From contig NW_025947620.1 of the NCBI RefSeq assembly GCF_000764305.2, positions 82,303 through 146,302 on the forward strand: a DNA stretch of 64,000 bases. Reading direction: 5' to 3'. Under the pieces are notes generated by a model. It saw only the letters and a program-made list of their open reading frames with translations. It was not told the DNA's origin and made no database searches. Below are positions 55,852 to 64,000 of the stretch, one piece after another. Position 1 is the first letter of the stretch, and every line of letters starts with the position of its first letter. The position numbers and the translations under genes are program-made. The stretch comes from Hyalella azteca (taxonomy: Eukaryota > Arthropoda > Malacostraca > Amphipoda > Hyalellidae).

Positions 55852-58568
55852 ATGGACATTACTACTGCAACTTGGTCGGCTTCGAGATTTTATTCTATTC
55901 GCAAGTGGAAGACGACCTCGCTTGGACACCAGCTTCCTTTGTCTCTTCTGTTGCTGGTAGCGCTCGGCTCATTTGTCCACGCAGTATCAGGCAAGCAATT
56001 GGTCTTCTGTTAGAATAAGTTGTTAAAACTTTTCTCGAACTAACGTTAGTATTCAAAATTTCTTCCTGAATTTCTTGTTCTATCGTCCTAACCGTTTGAA
56101 ATCAAATTAGTTTCCTAAATCGAACTAATTTTGGAACGTAGAATGTATATCGTTGATTATATGAAACCAAATTGGCAAGATGAATTTCGATAGGGAAACC
56201 TAGGGGCGCAGTTTTTATTTTTTGAATTGTATAAGAAATGTTCGGCAATTTAAATGTCTTGTAAATCATGCTCAACAGCTTCGTTGACAGCGATGCCGTT
56301 TGGGTACTTGCTTTTGTATTAAACAGTATTTATCGAATAGCAGGAACTTCGTGATCATTCTTTAAGTAAAAGACTGGAGTAACGAACGTGTTACGTAACG
56401 TAATAGACGGTAATCATTATACCGAACTAGTTATTATCTTGTGCACCTTCACTTATTTATAAAATGTTGATCTCGCTACTTGGATCATAACAATTGCGAT
56501 AACGTAAGAATGTGCTGGGATCTCCAATTGTGGCGTTGAGTTATTCTGTTGGCGGACCGTTTAGGTTAGTACGATTGAAGCATACCAGAGTTAATACCAA
56601 GCGTGCTTGGAATTTATGATCTCCATTATCCTCAGGTTCATCTGTCATCTCCCCTAAAATTGAAATATCAGAGCACCTGGGATCACCAGTAAATTTCGTA
56701 GTTGATCTAGAAAGAGCGAGTGAAGGCGACCGGCATAACTTGAATGGTCGCTGGGAGGAGAGCCATACGATTCCAAGGAAAAGATCAATTACGCTAAACC
56801 ATTTGAACAAGAATCATCCACTGCTAGCAAACGCGTTTCATAAAGATTCATTCGGCCGCAAGGTGAAGCTCATTGAAAGTCGTACTCCAGAAGAAGTGAA
56901 GATTTTGTCGTTTCGGTCGCAAGCAAGATCTTCACAAGACGATCGGTCGTGGCGGTCTGCCGATAGAAACATACCGAAGTCTCAAATACCAGAGAAAAAT
57001 CTTGCTTTTATTAAGGAGAGCAAGAGTTATACGAAATTTTCATTCGAAAATTTTCTTAGGACTACACCCATTACAACCACCACTGTCGGTACCACATCAA
57101 ATTCTATAACACCGGTTGATCGACTTGGAATTTATCATAATTCTGGTCAGATCGAAGGCAATAAAAATATTTCTGGTAACTCTGAAGATTCAAATGGAGT
57201 GCTTGATACAATACGTCGTTACAAAGAATATACGTTTTCCCCCGACCCAGCTCACTTGAGTTCAAATTTACTCCGTAATGTTCTTCCAAATCAGCGAAAA
57301 CTGGTTACTCCAGCAGGCGTTCAGTTACCAACTCCAGTACCTTTCGTTAATGTCAGAGTGGCGTCCTTACCGAACAACACTTTTAGCGTACCACCGGTAG
57401 CGGGTTTCACATTTAGGCCTTCAGATGCTCGACCAGGTTCTAGTCTGACAGACGACAGTGAAGCTTCACTTTCCCCCGGCGAAACTTTTTTGAATACTGA
57501 ATCTCCGGCTCTGAGGATTAATAAGTCAGATGTTGAACGAGCTGGTTCTGCGCAAATAACGACGAATAAACCTTCCGCGAATTCCACCACGCCTACCACC
57601 CCGGCTACCTTCCCGACTACCCATTCCACCACGCCTACCACCACGACTACCCATTCCACCACGCCTACCACCACGACTACCCATTCCACCACGCCTACCA
57701 CCACGACTACCCATTCCACCACGCCTACCACCCCGACTACCCATTCCACCACGCCTACCACCCCGACTACCGGTACCCATTCCACCACGCCTACCACCCC
57801 GACTACCCATTCCACCACGCCTACCACCCCGACTACCCATTCCACTACTGCCACTTCCAATTCTACAACTCCCGTCACTTCCATCGTGAAGTCTACAGAG
57901 GCGGTAACAGGATTGCCATCATCCGTTGTCACTACTCAGCAATTCCTGACCAGAACTTCACAAGCTGTCGTAAGCTCCGAACCCTCGACAGGAGGTAACA
58001 CAATTGAAAGCATATATTGTAATTTATGTACTTGGAATTATACGATCGTTCAATGTTCATAAGCAATAATGATTTCTTTGGTCCTGTTACTATTATTTCT
58101 TATTTTCAGGCCCATCGGTGACGGAGCAAATTAAAGTTGAACCTATTGTTACGGCAGGTAAGATTTTCTGGTCAAAGCACGTTTCGAAAATAGCATGAAA
58201 TGCAATTATTTTTTTCGGAATTAACTGTCGAAATTAACTCGAAACATAAATTATTGTTATGTCACCACTCACCAGCAATTCAAAGAAATTTATCATGCCT
58301 TGATTATGATTGCCTTTTAATCTAGGTTGCGAGGCGCTAAAATATTTTCTTTCCGCATTGCTGAAAATTATCCTACTCTTCATATTAATATTAAAATACA
58401 TTTTCTCTCTCCTTAGGAGCTGGCGACCCTACGGCAGCGTTTGTTTTTCTAAGTCTAGGACTAGTTACTATCCTCATCGGCATCTTTTTCATATTCAAAA
58501 TTTGCAAGGAGCGAGTCCAAAACGAAAACGTTCGTCCTTACTTATCGCGTAGCGTCTCTGATGCCTAA
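55852..58568 (+). CDS. Mucin-like type I membrane glycoprotein with Thr-rich repeats
   Basis: Four exons: 55852-55990, 56636-57994, 58110-58157, 58417-58568; 1698 nt, 565 residues, all junctions phase 1. Exon 1 gives a signal or anchor segment ([18 protein letters not shown]) and ends in a GC donor (TATCAG|GCAAGC). Exon 2 encodes a basic/polar ectodomain with no domain I recognise, followed near residues 360-450 by 10-residue repeats of the type [10 protein letters not shown], a likely O-glycosylated stalk. The last exon has one membrane span ([19 protein letters not shown]), a basic stop-transfer (KICKERVQ) and about 18 cytosolic residues before TAA. The product should sit at the cell surface. 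The next ORF follows in the same frame after this TAA. I do not recognise a named family, and the ectodomain function is unknown. Confidence 0.75.
57580..57845 (+). repeat. 30-bp coding minisatellite (Thr/Pro mucin repeats)
   Basis: About eight tandem 30-nt units reading ACC-CAT-TCC-ACC-ACG-CCT-ACC-ACC-(A/C)CG-ACT, each giving T-H-S-T-T-P-T-T-(T/P)-T, plus one unit carrying an extra Gly-Thr pair. The array is in frame in the mucin gene. High identity between units suggests recent unequal exchange, so copy number probably varies between alleles. Confidence 0.9.
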
Positions 58569-58580
58569 GAATCTTCAATC

Positions 58581-59585
58581 ATGCAAGCTTGTGGCAATCC
58601 TAATTGTGAAGACTGGTGTGAAAATTGTGTGCAATGTTGCGAAGATGTGAGTTGTGTTGTTTGTTCAACGGCCCACAACAGAGTAGTTGGTGAAAGGAAA
58701 CAAGCGCCGCCGCAAGACAAAGTGGGGGAGGCGCAAGGTACGACGCCAGATCCAGAATCTGCAAATGGAGGGCCGAAGCAAAAAAGTTTCATGAGATGGG
58801 TTATAGCATTCCTGGTTTACTCCGGGGTGGCTTTTTGGTTGTACATCGTGAAGCTGTTGACTGCTTTGTGTCAGGCATGTCTTACGGTTTTGCTTCTCAT
58901 TGGGTATGGTTTCGTTATCAGCGTCGAGTCGGGTGTCGTTTTGGCCAGTAAAATAATTGTAGCTATCGAGGCGATCTCGACAAATACGAAGTTTTTTCTT
59001 TTTGAATACCAAGGGTCTATCGTTTCGTCGCTATTTAGGTATTTGCCAGCTACGTACTCGGTATGTCCCAACTGTAAGGTTGAACATCCCGCACAACTCC
59101 CGGCAACTACCGAGGGACTTCTAGAGCACGTGGTTGTCAGTTTCGCGAATGGTATAAAATGGTGCCTCCGTTGGGTTTCCGGCGTTCTCCTTTGGGTCGC
59201 CAACATAACAGTGCCTATTGAGCTGACGCTTATATATTATTCCTTGTTGACGAGTCTTCTGAAAATAATGGAAAGTCCTTTGAAATTCTGTGAAGTTTTT
59301 GTGACACGTGTTCTGAAGTGGGTCACTGAGAATGACGGCACTGACGATGGCCACGCTACAAATGATCCTTTTAGGCAAGTTTCCAATGCTTGGTGCGCTC
59401 TGGTGCGAAATATAAAAGTCCAAGTATTAGGCTTCATTCTGCTAAATGTTCGTCTTGCCATTATATTTCTTCGGCAGTTTCATGTTGTTCCTGAACATCT
59501 AGACACGTTAGACACGAATGCGATTTTTTACGCTAGTTCCAATTTTGGTAGTCAGGTCTGGTCTGCGAATAGAGATGGACCGTAG
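58581..59585 (+). CDS. Intronless 334-codon ORF, Cys-rich head and several hydrophobic segments; in frame with upstream mucin gene
   Basis: An ORF of 334 codons starting 12 bases after the TAA of the mucin gene and in the same frame. The head has a dense Cys cluster (CGNPNCEDWCENCVQCC, then SCVVC), which could be palmitoylated or bind metal. A charged linker follows, then hydrophobic stretches near residues 73-93, 95-120, 185-230 and 275-300, including WVIAFLVYSGVAFWLYIV and VLGFILLNVRLAIIFL, with a CPNC pair between them. This suggests a multi-pass or membrane-embedded protein. I recognise no family. There is no room for a promoter or poly-A site between the two ORFs, and an AATAAA lies 75 bases after this stop, so both probably share a transcript. 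The ATG could be an internal Met of a longer readthrough product. Confidence 0.7.
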   Translation: MQACGNPNCEDWCENCVQCCEDVSCVVCSTAHNRVVGERKQAPPQDKVGEAQGTTPDPESANGGPKQKSFMRWVIAFLVYSGVAFWLYIVKLLTALCQACLTVLLLIGYGFVISVESGVVLASKIIVAIEAISTNTKFFLFEYQGSIVSSLFRYLPATYSVCPNCKVEHPAQLPATTEGLLEHVVVSFANGIKWCLRWVSGVLLWVANITVPIELTLIYYSLLTSLLKIMESPLKFCEVFVTRVLKWVTENDGTDDGHATNDPFRQVSNAWCALVRNIKVQVLGFILLNVRLAIIFLRQFHVVPEHLDTLDTNAIFYASSNFGSQVWSANRDGP

Positions 59586-59659
59586 TTCACGAATTGGAGC
59601 CGTATTTTATTGATTGAAATAATTCACAAACGTAATATATTTTGTACAGATCATTGTTC

Positions 59660-59665
59660 AATAAA
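59660..59665 (+). terminator. AATAAA polyadenylation signal after the mucin/Cys-rich gene pair
   Basis: AATAAA (TTCAATAAAACC) lies about 75 bases after the stop of the 334-codon ORF. It is the first canonical signal after the mucin gene's last exon, which supports one shared 3' end for both ORFs. Confidence 0.6.
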
Positions 59666-60015
59666 ACCTAAATTTGAGAATTTTTTTGTGATGAAGCCTT
59701 TTGTAGAGGGAAGAGTAAGAAAAATGTAATGACACTGGAGCATTTCAGGAGCCTACTAGGCGTAAACCTTCGTAAACTGTAGTGCTGCGTCCAATAGCTA
59801 CTTTGAACGTCCTGTGAGTTGTGGCTACAATAAGCGTACATCGCAAAGCGTGATGTAAGGCTACATACACCCGTTTCATTCAGCTCCGAATTAGTTCCAC
59901 CACTTGGATAAAAGAAGTATCATTCTTGAATAGGTCATTTCTTACGTCATAAAATCCAGATTTCGCAGAATTCACGTTTCATCGAACCAGCAACTGGCTA
60001 CTATCTTGGTTCTTA

Positions 60016-60218
60016 AGGGTACGGTACGCACACAGTGAAAGCAGGTTTGCCCGCGCGGGCAACCTGCTCCAACCTGCCACAAGAATGAACATAGGATAAT
60101 GATGTTAGTGTTCACAGTGAAAACCTGTACGAATAGGCTTCTGTATTCTATGGTTTCAGGCGCCATCCTGAGCAGGTAACCAGCACGCTGGCAACCTGCC
60201 TTCCTGTGTGCGTACCCT
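60016..60218. mobile_element. ~200-bp MITE with TA flanks
   Basis: The left end AGGGTACGGTACGCACACAG and the right end, complement of AGGGTACGCACACAG, form inverted repeats next to TA on both sides. Inside, GCAGGTTTGCCCGCGCGGGCA is nearly palindromic, and further GCAGG/CCTGC segments pair across the element. No coding capacity is seen. The class is uncertain (mariner- or Harbinger-like). Confidence 0.7.
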
Positions 60219-60897
60219 TACACTGTAATCACTGGGCAACATTCATTTCGCCGAACAATCTCGATAGATGGACTGCAATGAAGTTGATGCCAGTTCTTGC
60301 TATGATTCAAGAACTTCAATTCGATATCAAATCTATTTGCAGTGCGCATTCTTCCAGATATAATTCTGAACGTGATGTCACGAAGTAGCAATTTTTTACA
60401 AGTAAACGGGAAGGACGAATAATTCATAGGTTTGATCTGCTTGCTTTTATTTGCCGCCAATGAATTGACTGGACGCAGGCCGTTTCGATGATCATTAAAT
60501 TGTTCAACGATATGGAAATATGCATGCAGGCTAAGAAACTTGTATAGTTTCACTACCATGGGTCGACTAAGAAGTTTATGCAAGGAATAGGAAGAGTATG
60601 CGATTGAAGAACGAGCAGAAACAAGATGCAGGGCGTTGCTAAAAATACTCAACAAAATACGTGCACGGAGGATAATCATTCCGGGTCTTCAAATATGTGG
60701 AGGGAAAAGTTGAGGAATTTAAAACGTTAAACTATCGGATCGTTCATATTTGATCAACAGTAATAGCACGAACACGAGGGTGACGAGAACGTAAGGAGAC
60801 GAGTTGTAAACTAGGCCGTAACAGGCGACTTTCCTGGTGTCAGAAAACAATCTTAACCTTCTACTAACCAAAAAATAATATAAAAAAATTATACACG

Positions 60898-63650
60898 CTA
60901 GAGACCTTTCTCCAAAAATGATATATACTCAGTAAGTCTTTCTAATTGTTTTTCTGAAGGCATATGATGTACTTTTTCTTTAGGGAACGCTTTAGGCATA
61001 ACCATCTGAGTGGCGGCGTCTAAATCCCAGCCCAAAGCCTGTGTCTTCTGCAGCGCTGCCTCGCGCTCCTGTCCCAGCAGCTTGCTCACGTCGTCCAGGC
61101 CTATAGACGTGTAGGCAGACGCGATGAGCTCCAGAGTGCGCTCCCGGTACGACTCTGTTGAGAGTGACCAATATGACTTTGTGGATAGTTATATTGATGG
61201 TGATGAATGTGATTATGTGGACAGTTATATTGATGGTAACGAATATGACTATGGAAGTTATATTGATAATGACGAATATGACTCTGTGGACAGTTATATT
61301 GATGGTGACGAATATGACTCTATGGACAGTTATATTGATGGTGACGAATATGAATATGTGGACAGTTATATTGATGGTGATGAATATGACTAAGTGGACA
61401 GTTACGTATATTGATGGTGATGAATATAACTATGTGGACAGTTACATTGATGGTGACGAATTTGACTCTATGGACAGTTATATTGACAGTGAACATGAAT
61501 ATGTGGACAGTTACATTGATGGTGCTGAATATGACTATGGACAGTTATATTGATGGTGACGAATATGAATATGTGGACAGTTATATTGATGGTGATGAAT
61601 ATGACTATGGACAGTTATATTGATGGTGATGAATATGACTATGGACAGTTATATTGATGGTGATGAATATGACTATGTTGACAGTTATATTGACGTATAC
61701 AACTATACTGATAGCAAGGGAGAGGACTATGGATAGTACCATAAATGACTAAGGATAGTAATGTATTAAACAATTGATAATTACATGACTTATTAATAGT
61801 ATGAGCATGACTATTGATAGAAATGTACATAAATTGCGTTACCTTATTCTGACTTGAAATAAAAATATGGCTGACTCACCGAGTGGGTTCAACAATTCAG
61901 GGGATAATCATGACAACAATTATTTACGTCAGTATTACAATTACTAGTATTTGCATCACGGTCTAATATCTTCAATAGGTACTGAATAATAATTTTCAGT
62001 TTATATTGGTGATAAACACAGAAACATACTTGTGTATTTACACTAAACAGAATCAAGTCCCGTTTTCCTTAACCTTGAGGAGCTTCACAATTCAGCATCA
62101 ACGGTCACTTTAAAAATAAAAGAAAACTTATCAAGTATTACCAGGTAAAATTCCAATAAAATCCCCAAAATTACAATAAATAGAAGATGCGTACCAATAA
62201 GAGCAGCCATAATAGGGGCAACATTAGGGCCCCACTGTGTCGAGTTGAGAACCACGAAGACCGCGGCGCGGTCGCGAGTGAACAGCACGCGCCCTACGCC
62301 CCATAATCGCTCCAGCTCCGGACATCGCTGCTTCACGGATGCAGGGATGCGCTTCCATAGGAACTTGGCTGACATCCTGTATAGTTAGCATGATAGGGAA
62401 TTGGCTGATATCATGTGTGGTTAGTATGATAGGGAATTGGCTGACATCCTGTATACCTAGTTAGCATGATAGGATCTTGGCTGTCATCCTGTATAGTTAG
62501 CATGATAGGGAATTGGCTGACATCCTGTGTGGTTAGTATGATAGGAAATTGGCTGACATCCTGTATAGTTAGCATGATAGGATTATGGCTGACATATTGT
62601 ATGGTTAGTATGATAGGAAATTGGCTGACATCCTGTATAGTTAGCATGATAGGATATTGGCTGACATCTGTATAGTTAGCATGATAGGAACTTGGCTGAC
62701 ATCCTGTATGGTTAGCATGATAGGAAATTGGCTGACATCCTGTGTGTTAGTATGATAGGAAATTGGCTGACATCCTGTGTGGTTAGTATGATAGGAAATT
62801 GGCTGACATCCTGTGAGGTTAGTATGATAGGAAATTGGCTGACATATTGTATAGTTAGTTTGATAGGAACTAGGCTGACATATTGTATGGTTAGTTTGAT
62901 AGGAACTAGGCTGACATATTGTATGGTTAGTATGATAGGAACTTGGCTGACATCCTTATGGTCATGGTTAGTTTGATAGGAAATTGGCTGACATTTTGCA
63001 TGGTTGGCATGAGGAGATGTTGCTTAGACTTGTGCAATGTTTGTATTGTAAATGTTGAATTCAAATGAATTCTTGAGATATCAGGGAGTAAGGATCAGAA
63101 GTTTATAGCTTGCATCAGTCAAAAAACTTAAAGAGTTTTTTATATTGAACTTTTATAATAATAGAAGCTAATGTATACTGCAATGATTAACAAAACAATT
63201 ATAAATATTCATAAGAACATTGAGAAATTATGTCCAAGTTAGAGCCTAAAATTTGTGCAATAAATATTTAAGTTAAAAATGCAGTTTCACTCGCATTTTT
63301 CTCACTTGGCAGTTCACTTCAAACAAAGAAATTTAGTATCACTTCTACAAATTCCTGACATAATGATATAACTATTCAAATAATAATCATTTTTAGCTCT
63401 AATAAAAATATACCTATGCATATAGAATTAATAATAGTTATAGATAAAGAATAGGACAAGTTTAAATACAAAATTGATTATAGTTTATGAAAAAGAATGA
63501 CAGTTTAATCAAGAACTAATAATAGAATTTAAAATGTAATAGCAAACAACACTTGGAGACGAGGACTTGTTTTACTCACACATCGTTTTGAAGGAGGTAT
63601 ATGGCTAAGAGTTTCTCGTACACGGCATCAGGAGGCACGCCATTAGGTGC
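60898..63650 (-). CDS. CSN8: COP9 signalosome complex subunit 8 (CSN8), C-terminal three exons
   Basis: Minus-strand exons 63580-63650, 62195-62376 and 60898-61154 join in phase and give 169 residues. The N-terminal ~35-40 residues must lie beyond 64000. Matches to the CSN8 family are clear: PPDAVYEKLLAIYLLQND, AKFLWKRIPASVKQ, STQWGPNVAPIMAAL, ELIASAYTSIGLDDVSKLLG, GWDLDAATQMVMP and a terminal LERLTEYISFLEKGL. CSN8 is a PCI-type helical subunit of the COP9 signalosome, which removes NEDD8 from cullins in nucleus and cytosol. The donor of the first exon is best placed at AACGATGT|GTGAGT, restoring a NDVMSAKFLWKRI run that aligns gap-free with the vertebrate protein. Both acceptors in the window sit at the edge of minisatellites that copy the acceptor. 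Confidence 0.94.
61155..61740. repeat. 36-bp minisatellite abutting the last CSN8 acceptor (minus strand)
   Basis: About fifteen units (plus strand GTGGACAGTTATATTGATGG then TGA(C/T)GAATATGACTAT). On the minus strand several units read TCCACAG|AGTCATATTC, copying the real border TCAACAG|AGTCGTACC at 61154. The array begins within about 20 bases of the acceptor. Asp/Tyr-rich ORFs across it are artefacts. Confidence 0.88.
62365..62990. repeat. 36-bp x ~17 array of copied CSN8 acceptors (minus strand)
   Basis: On the minus strand each unit reads TAACTATACAG|GATGTCAGCCAA followed by TTCCTATCATGC. The last unit is the real start of exon 62195-62376 (ACAG|GATGTCAGCCAAGTTC). About seventeen copies of a complete acceptor plus the first ~17 exon bases therefore lie head-to-tail upstream of the true one. 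Confidence 0.93.
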
Positions 63651-64000
63651 CTGCAAATAACATGACTATGACTGATCACTGATGATATCAATTGGTCCAT
63701 TTTAGTAAAAACTGTACACTCAAGTTGAAAGTAATCTCATGAAACTAAAATAAATATCAAAGTAATCAGAATAAGAAATATGATAGAATAAAATTGTCAT
63801 GGATGTTTTTTCAAGCCCATTGATTTGCTCAAAAATGTTAATAAAAATATATCAATTGTAGAAGAAATTGATATTATATTATATTTTACACTAAATAAAA
63901 AGCTGGCAGTCTACTTATGAAATGTGAAATCAGTGTATTGCATGGTAACAAATTCAAGACAGATTTTTTCAGGTCACAAAGATGTTTGAGTGACAATTTA
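63651..64000. other. CSN8 intron sequence at the right edge
   Basis: AT-rich sequence upstream (minus strand) of CSN8 exon 63580-63650. No further CSN8 exon is seen before the edge. Confidence 0.6.

Larger units (their letters stand above)
59586..60897. other. Intergenic region between convergent mucin/Cys-rich pair and CSN8
   Basis: It contains the AATAAA at 59660, the MITE at 60016-60218 and an AATAAA complement at 60446-60451 that may serve CSN8. A 153-codon minus-strand ORF at 60218-60679 has no recognised motif and overlaps the MITE end, so I do not call it a gene. Confidence 0.6.

Noticed and set aside
57321..57932. 203-codon antisense ORF rich in VGVVEWVV, and a Gly/Arg-rich ORF
   Set aside because: Antisense shadows of the mucin Thr/Pro repeats. 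The sense strand has the signal peptide, membrane span and splice sites.
60218..60679. 153-codon minus-strand ORF as a gene
   Set aside because: It begins in AT-rich intergenic DNA and runs into the end of a MITE, with no recognised motif and no convincing start or splice context.
61124..61623. Asp/Tyr-rich and Met/Thr/Val-rich ORFs
   Set aside because: All are frames of the 36-bp minisatellite in a CSN8 intron.

Overview
The window is eukaryotic and almost certainly arthropod. Genes are split into short exons with GT-AG introns, intergenic DNA is AT-rich, and minisatellites and short inverted-repeat transposons are abundant. The gene content points to a crustacean: an ion channel fused to pentraxin, C-type lectin and LDL-receptor modules, an arthropod-style secreted C-type lectin, and a CR1/L2-like LINE scrap. 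The crustacean assignment is inference. A 726-base run of N (1096-1821) marks an assembly gap. Most exon ends below come from reading splice sites and checking that codon phase is continuous. Every gene that closes in the window sums to a whole number of codons.

Layout. (1) 354-28477, plus strand: cytosolic carboxypeptidase 1 (AGTPBP1/CCP1-like), 20 exons, 5' end outside the window. (2) 15380-19070, minus strand: a six-exon C-type lectin nested in a 7.4-kb CCP1 intron. (3) 31409-35116, minus: a five-exon DUF4804/MavL-like protein with a LINE fragment in its first intron. (4) 35-44.7 kb: gene-poor, with minisatellites and a TTAA-flanked inverted-repeat element. (5) 44764-50843, plus: an 11-exon Cys-loop channel with pentraxin, C-type lectin and LDLa modules. 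(6) 55852-58568, plus: a mucin-like type I membrane protein that opens with a GC-AG intron. (7) 58581-59585, plus: a 334-codon multi-membrane ORF that follows in the same frame, separated from gene 6 by one TAA and four sense codons. (8) 60898-63650, minus: the C-terminal exons of COP9 signalosome subunit 8 (CSN8).

Three things stand out. First, minisatellites or local duplications repeatedly straddle splice sites: repeat units contain the exon edge plus the donor or acceptor, giving arrays of decoy splice sites. This occurs in at least four genes (CCP1, the lectin, DUF4804, CSN8) at about ten exon borders, yet is not seen at the borders of the channel and mucin genes. Second, genes 6 and 7 may be one gene expressed through stop-codon readthrough, an alternative acceptor, or a dicistronic mRNA. 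Third, the channel joins three recognition modules to a pentameric channel, and the CCP1 has two large repeat-rich insertions next to its zinc ligands.

The genes are otherwise unrelated housekeeping or surface genes. I see no operon-like pathway linking them apart from the gene 6/7 pair.
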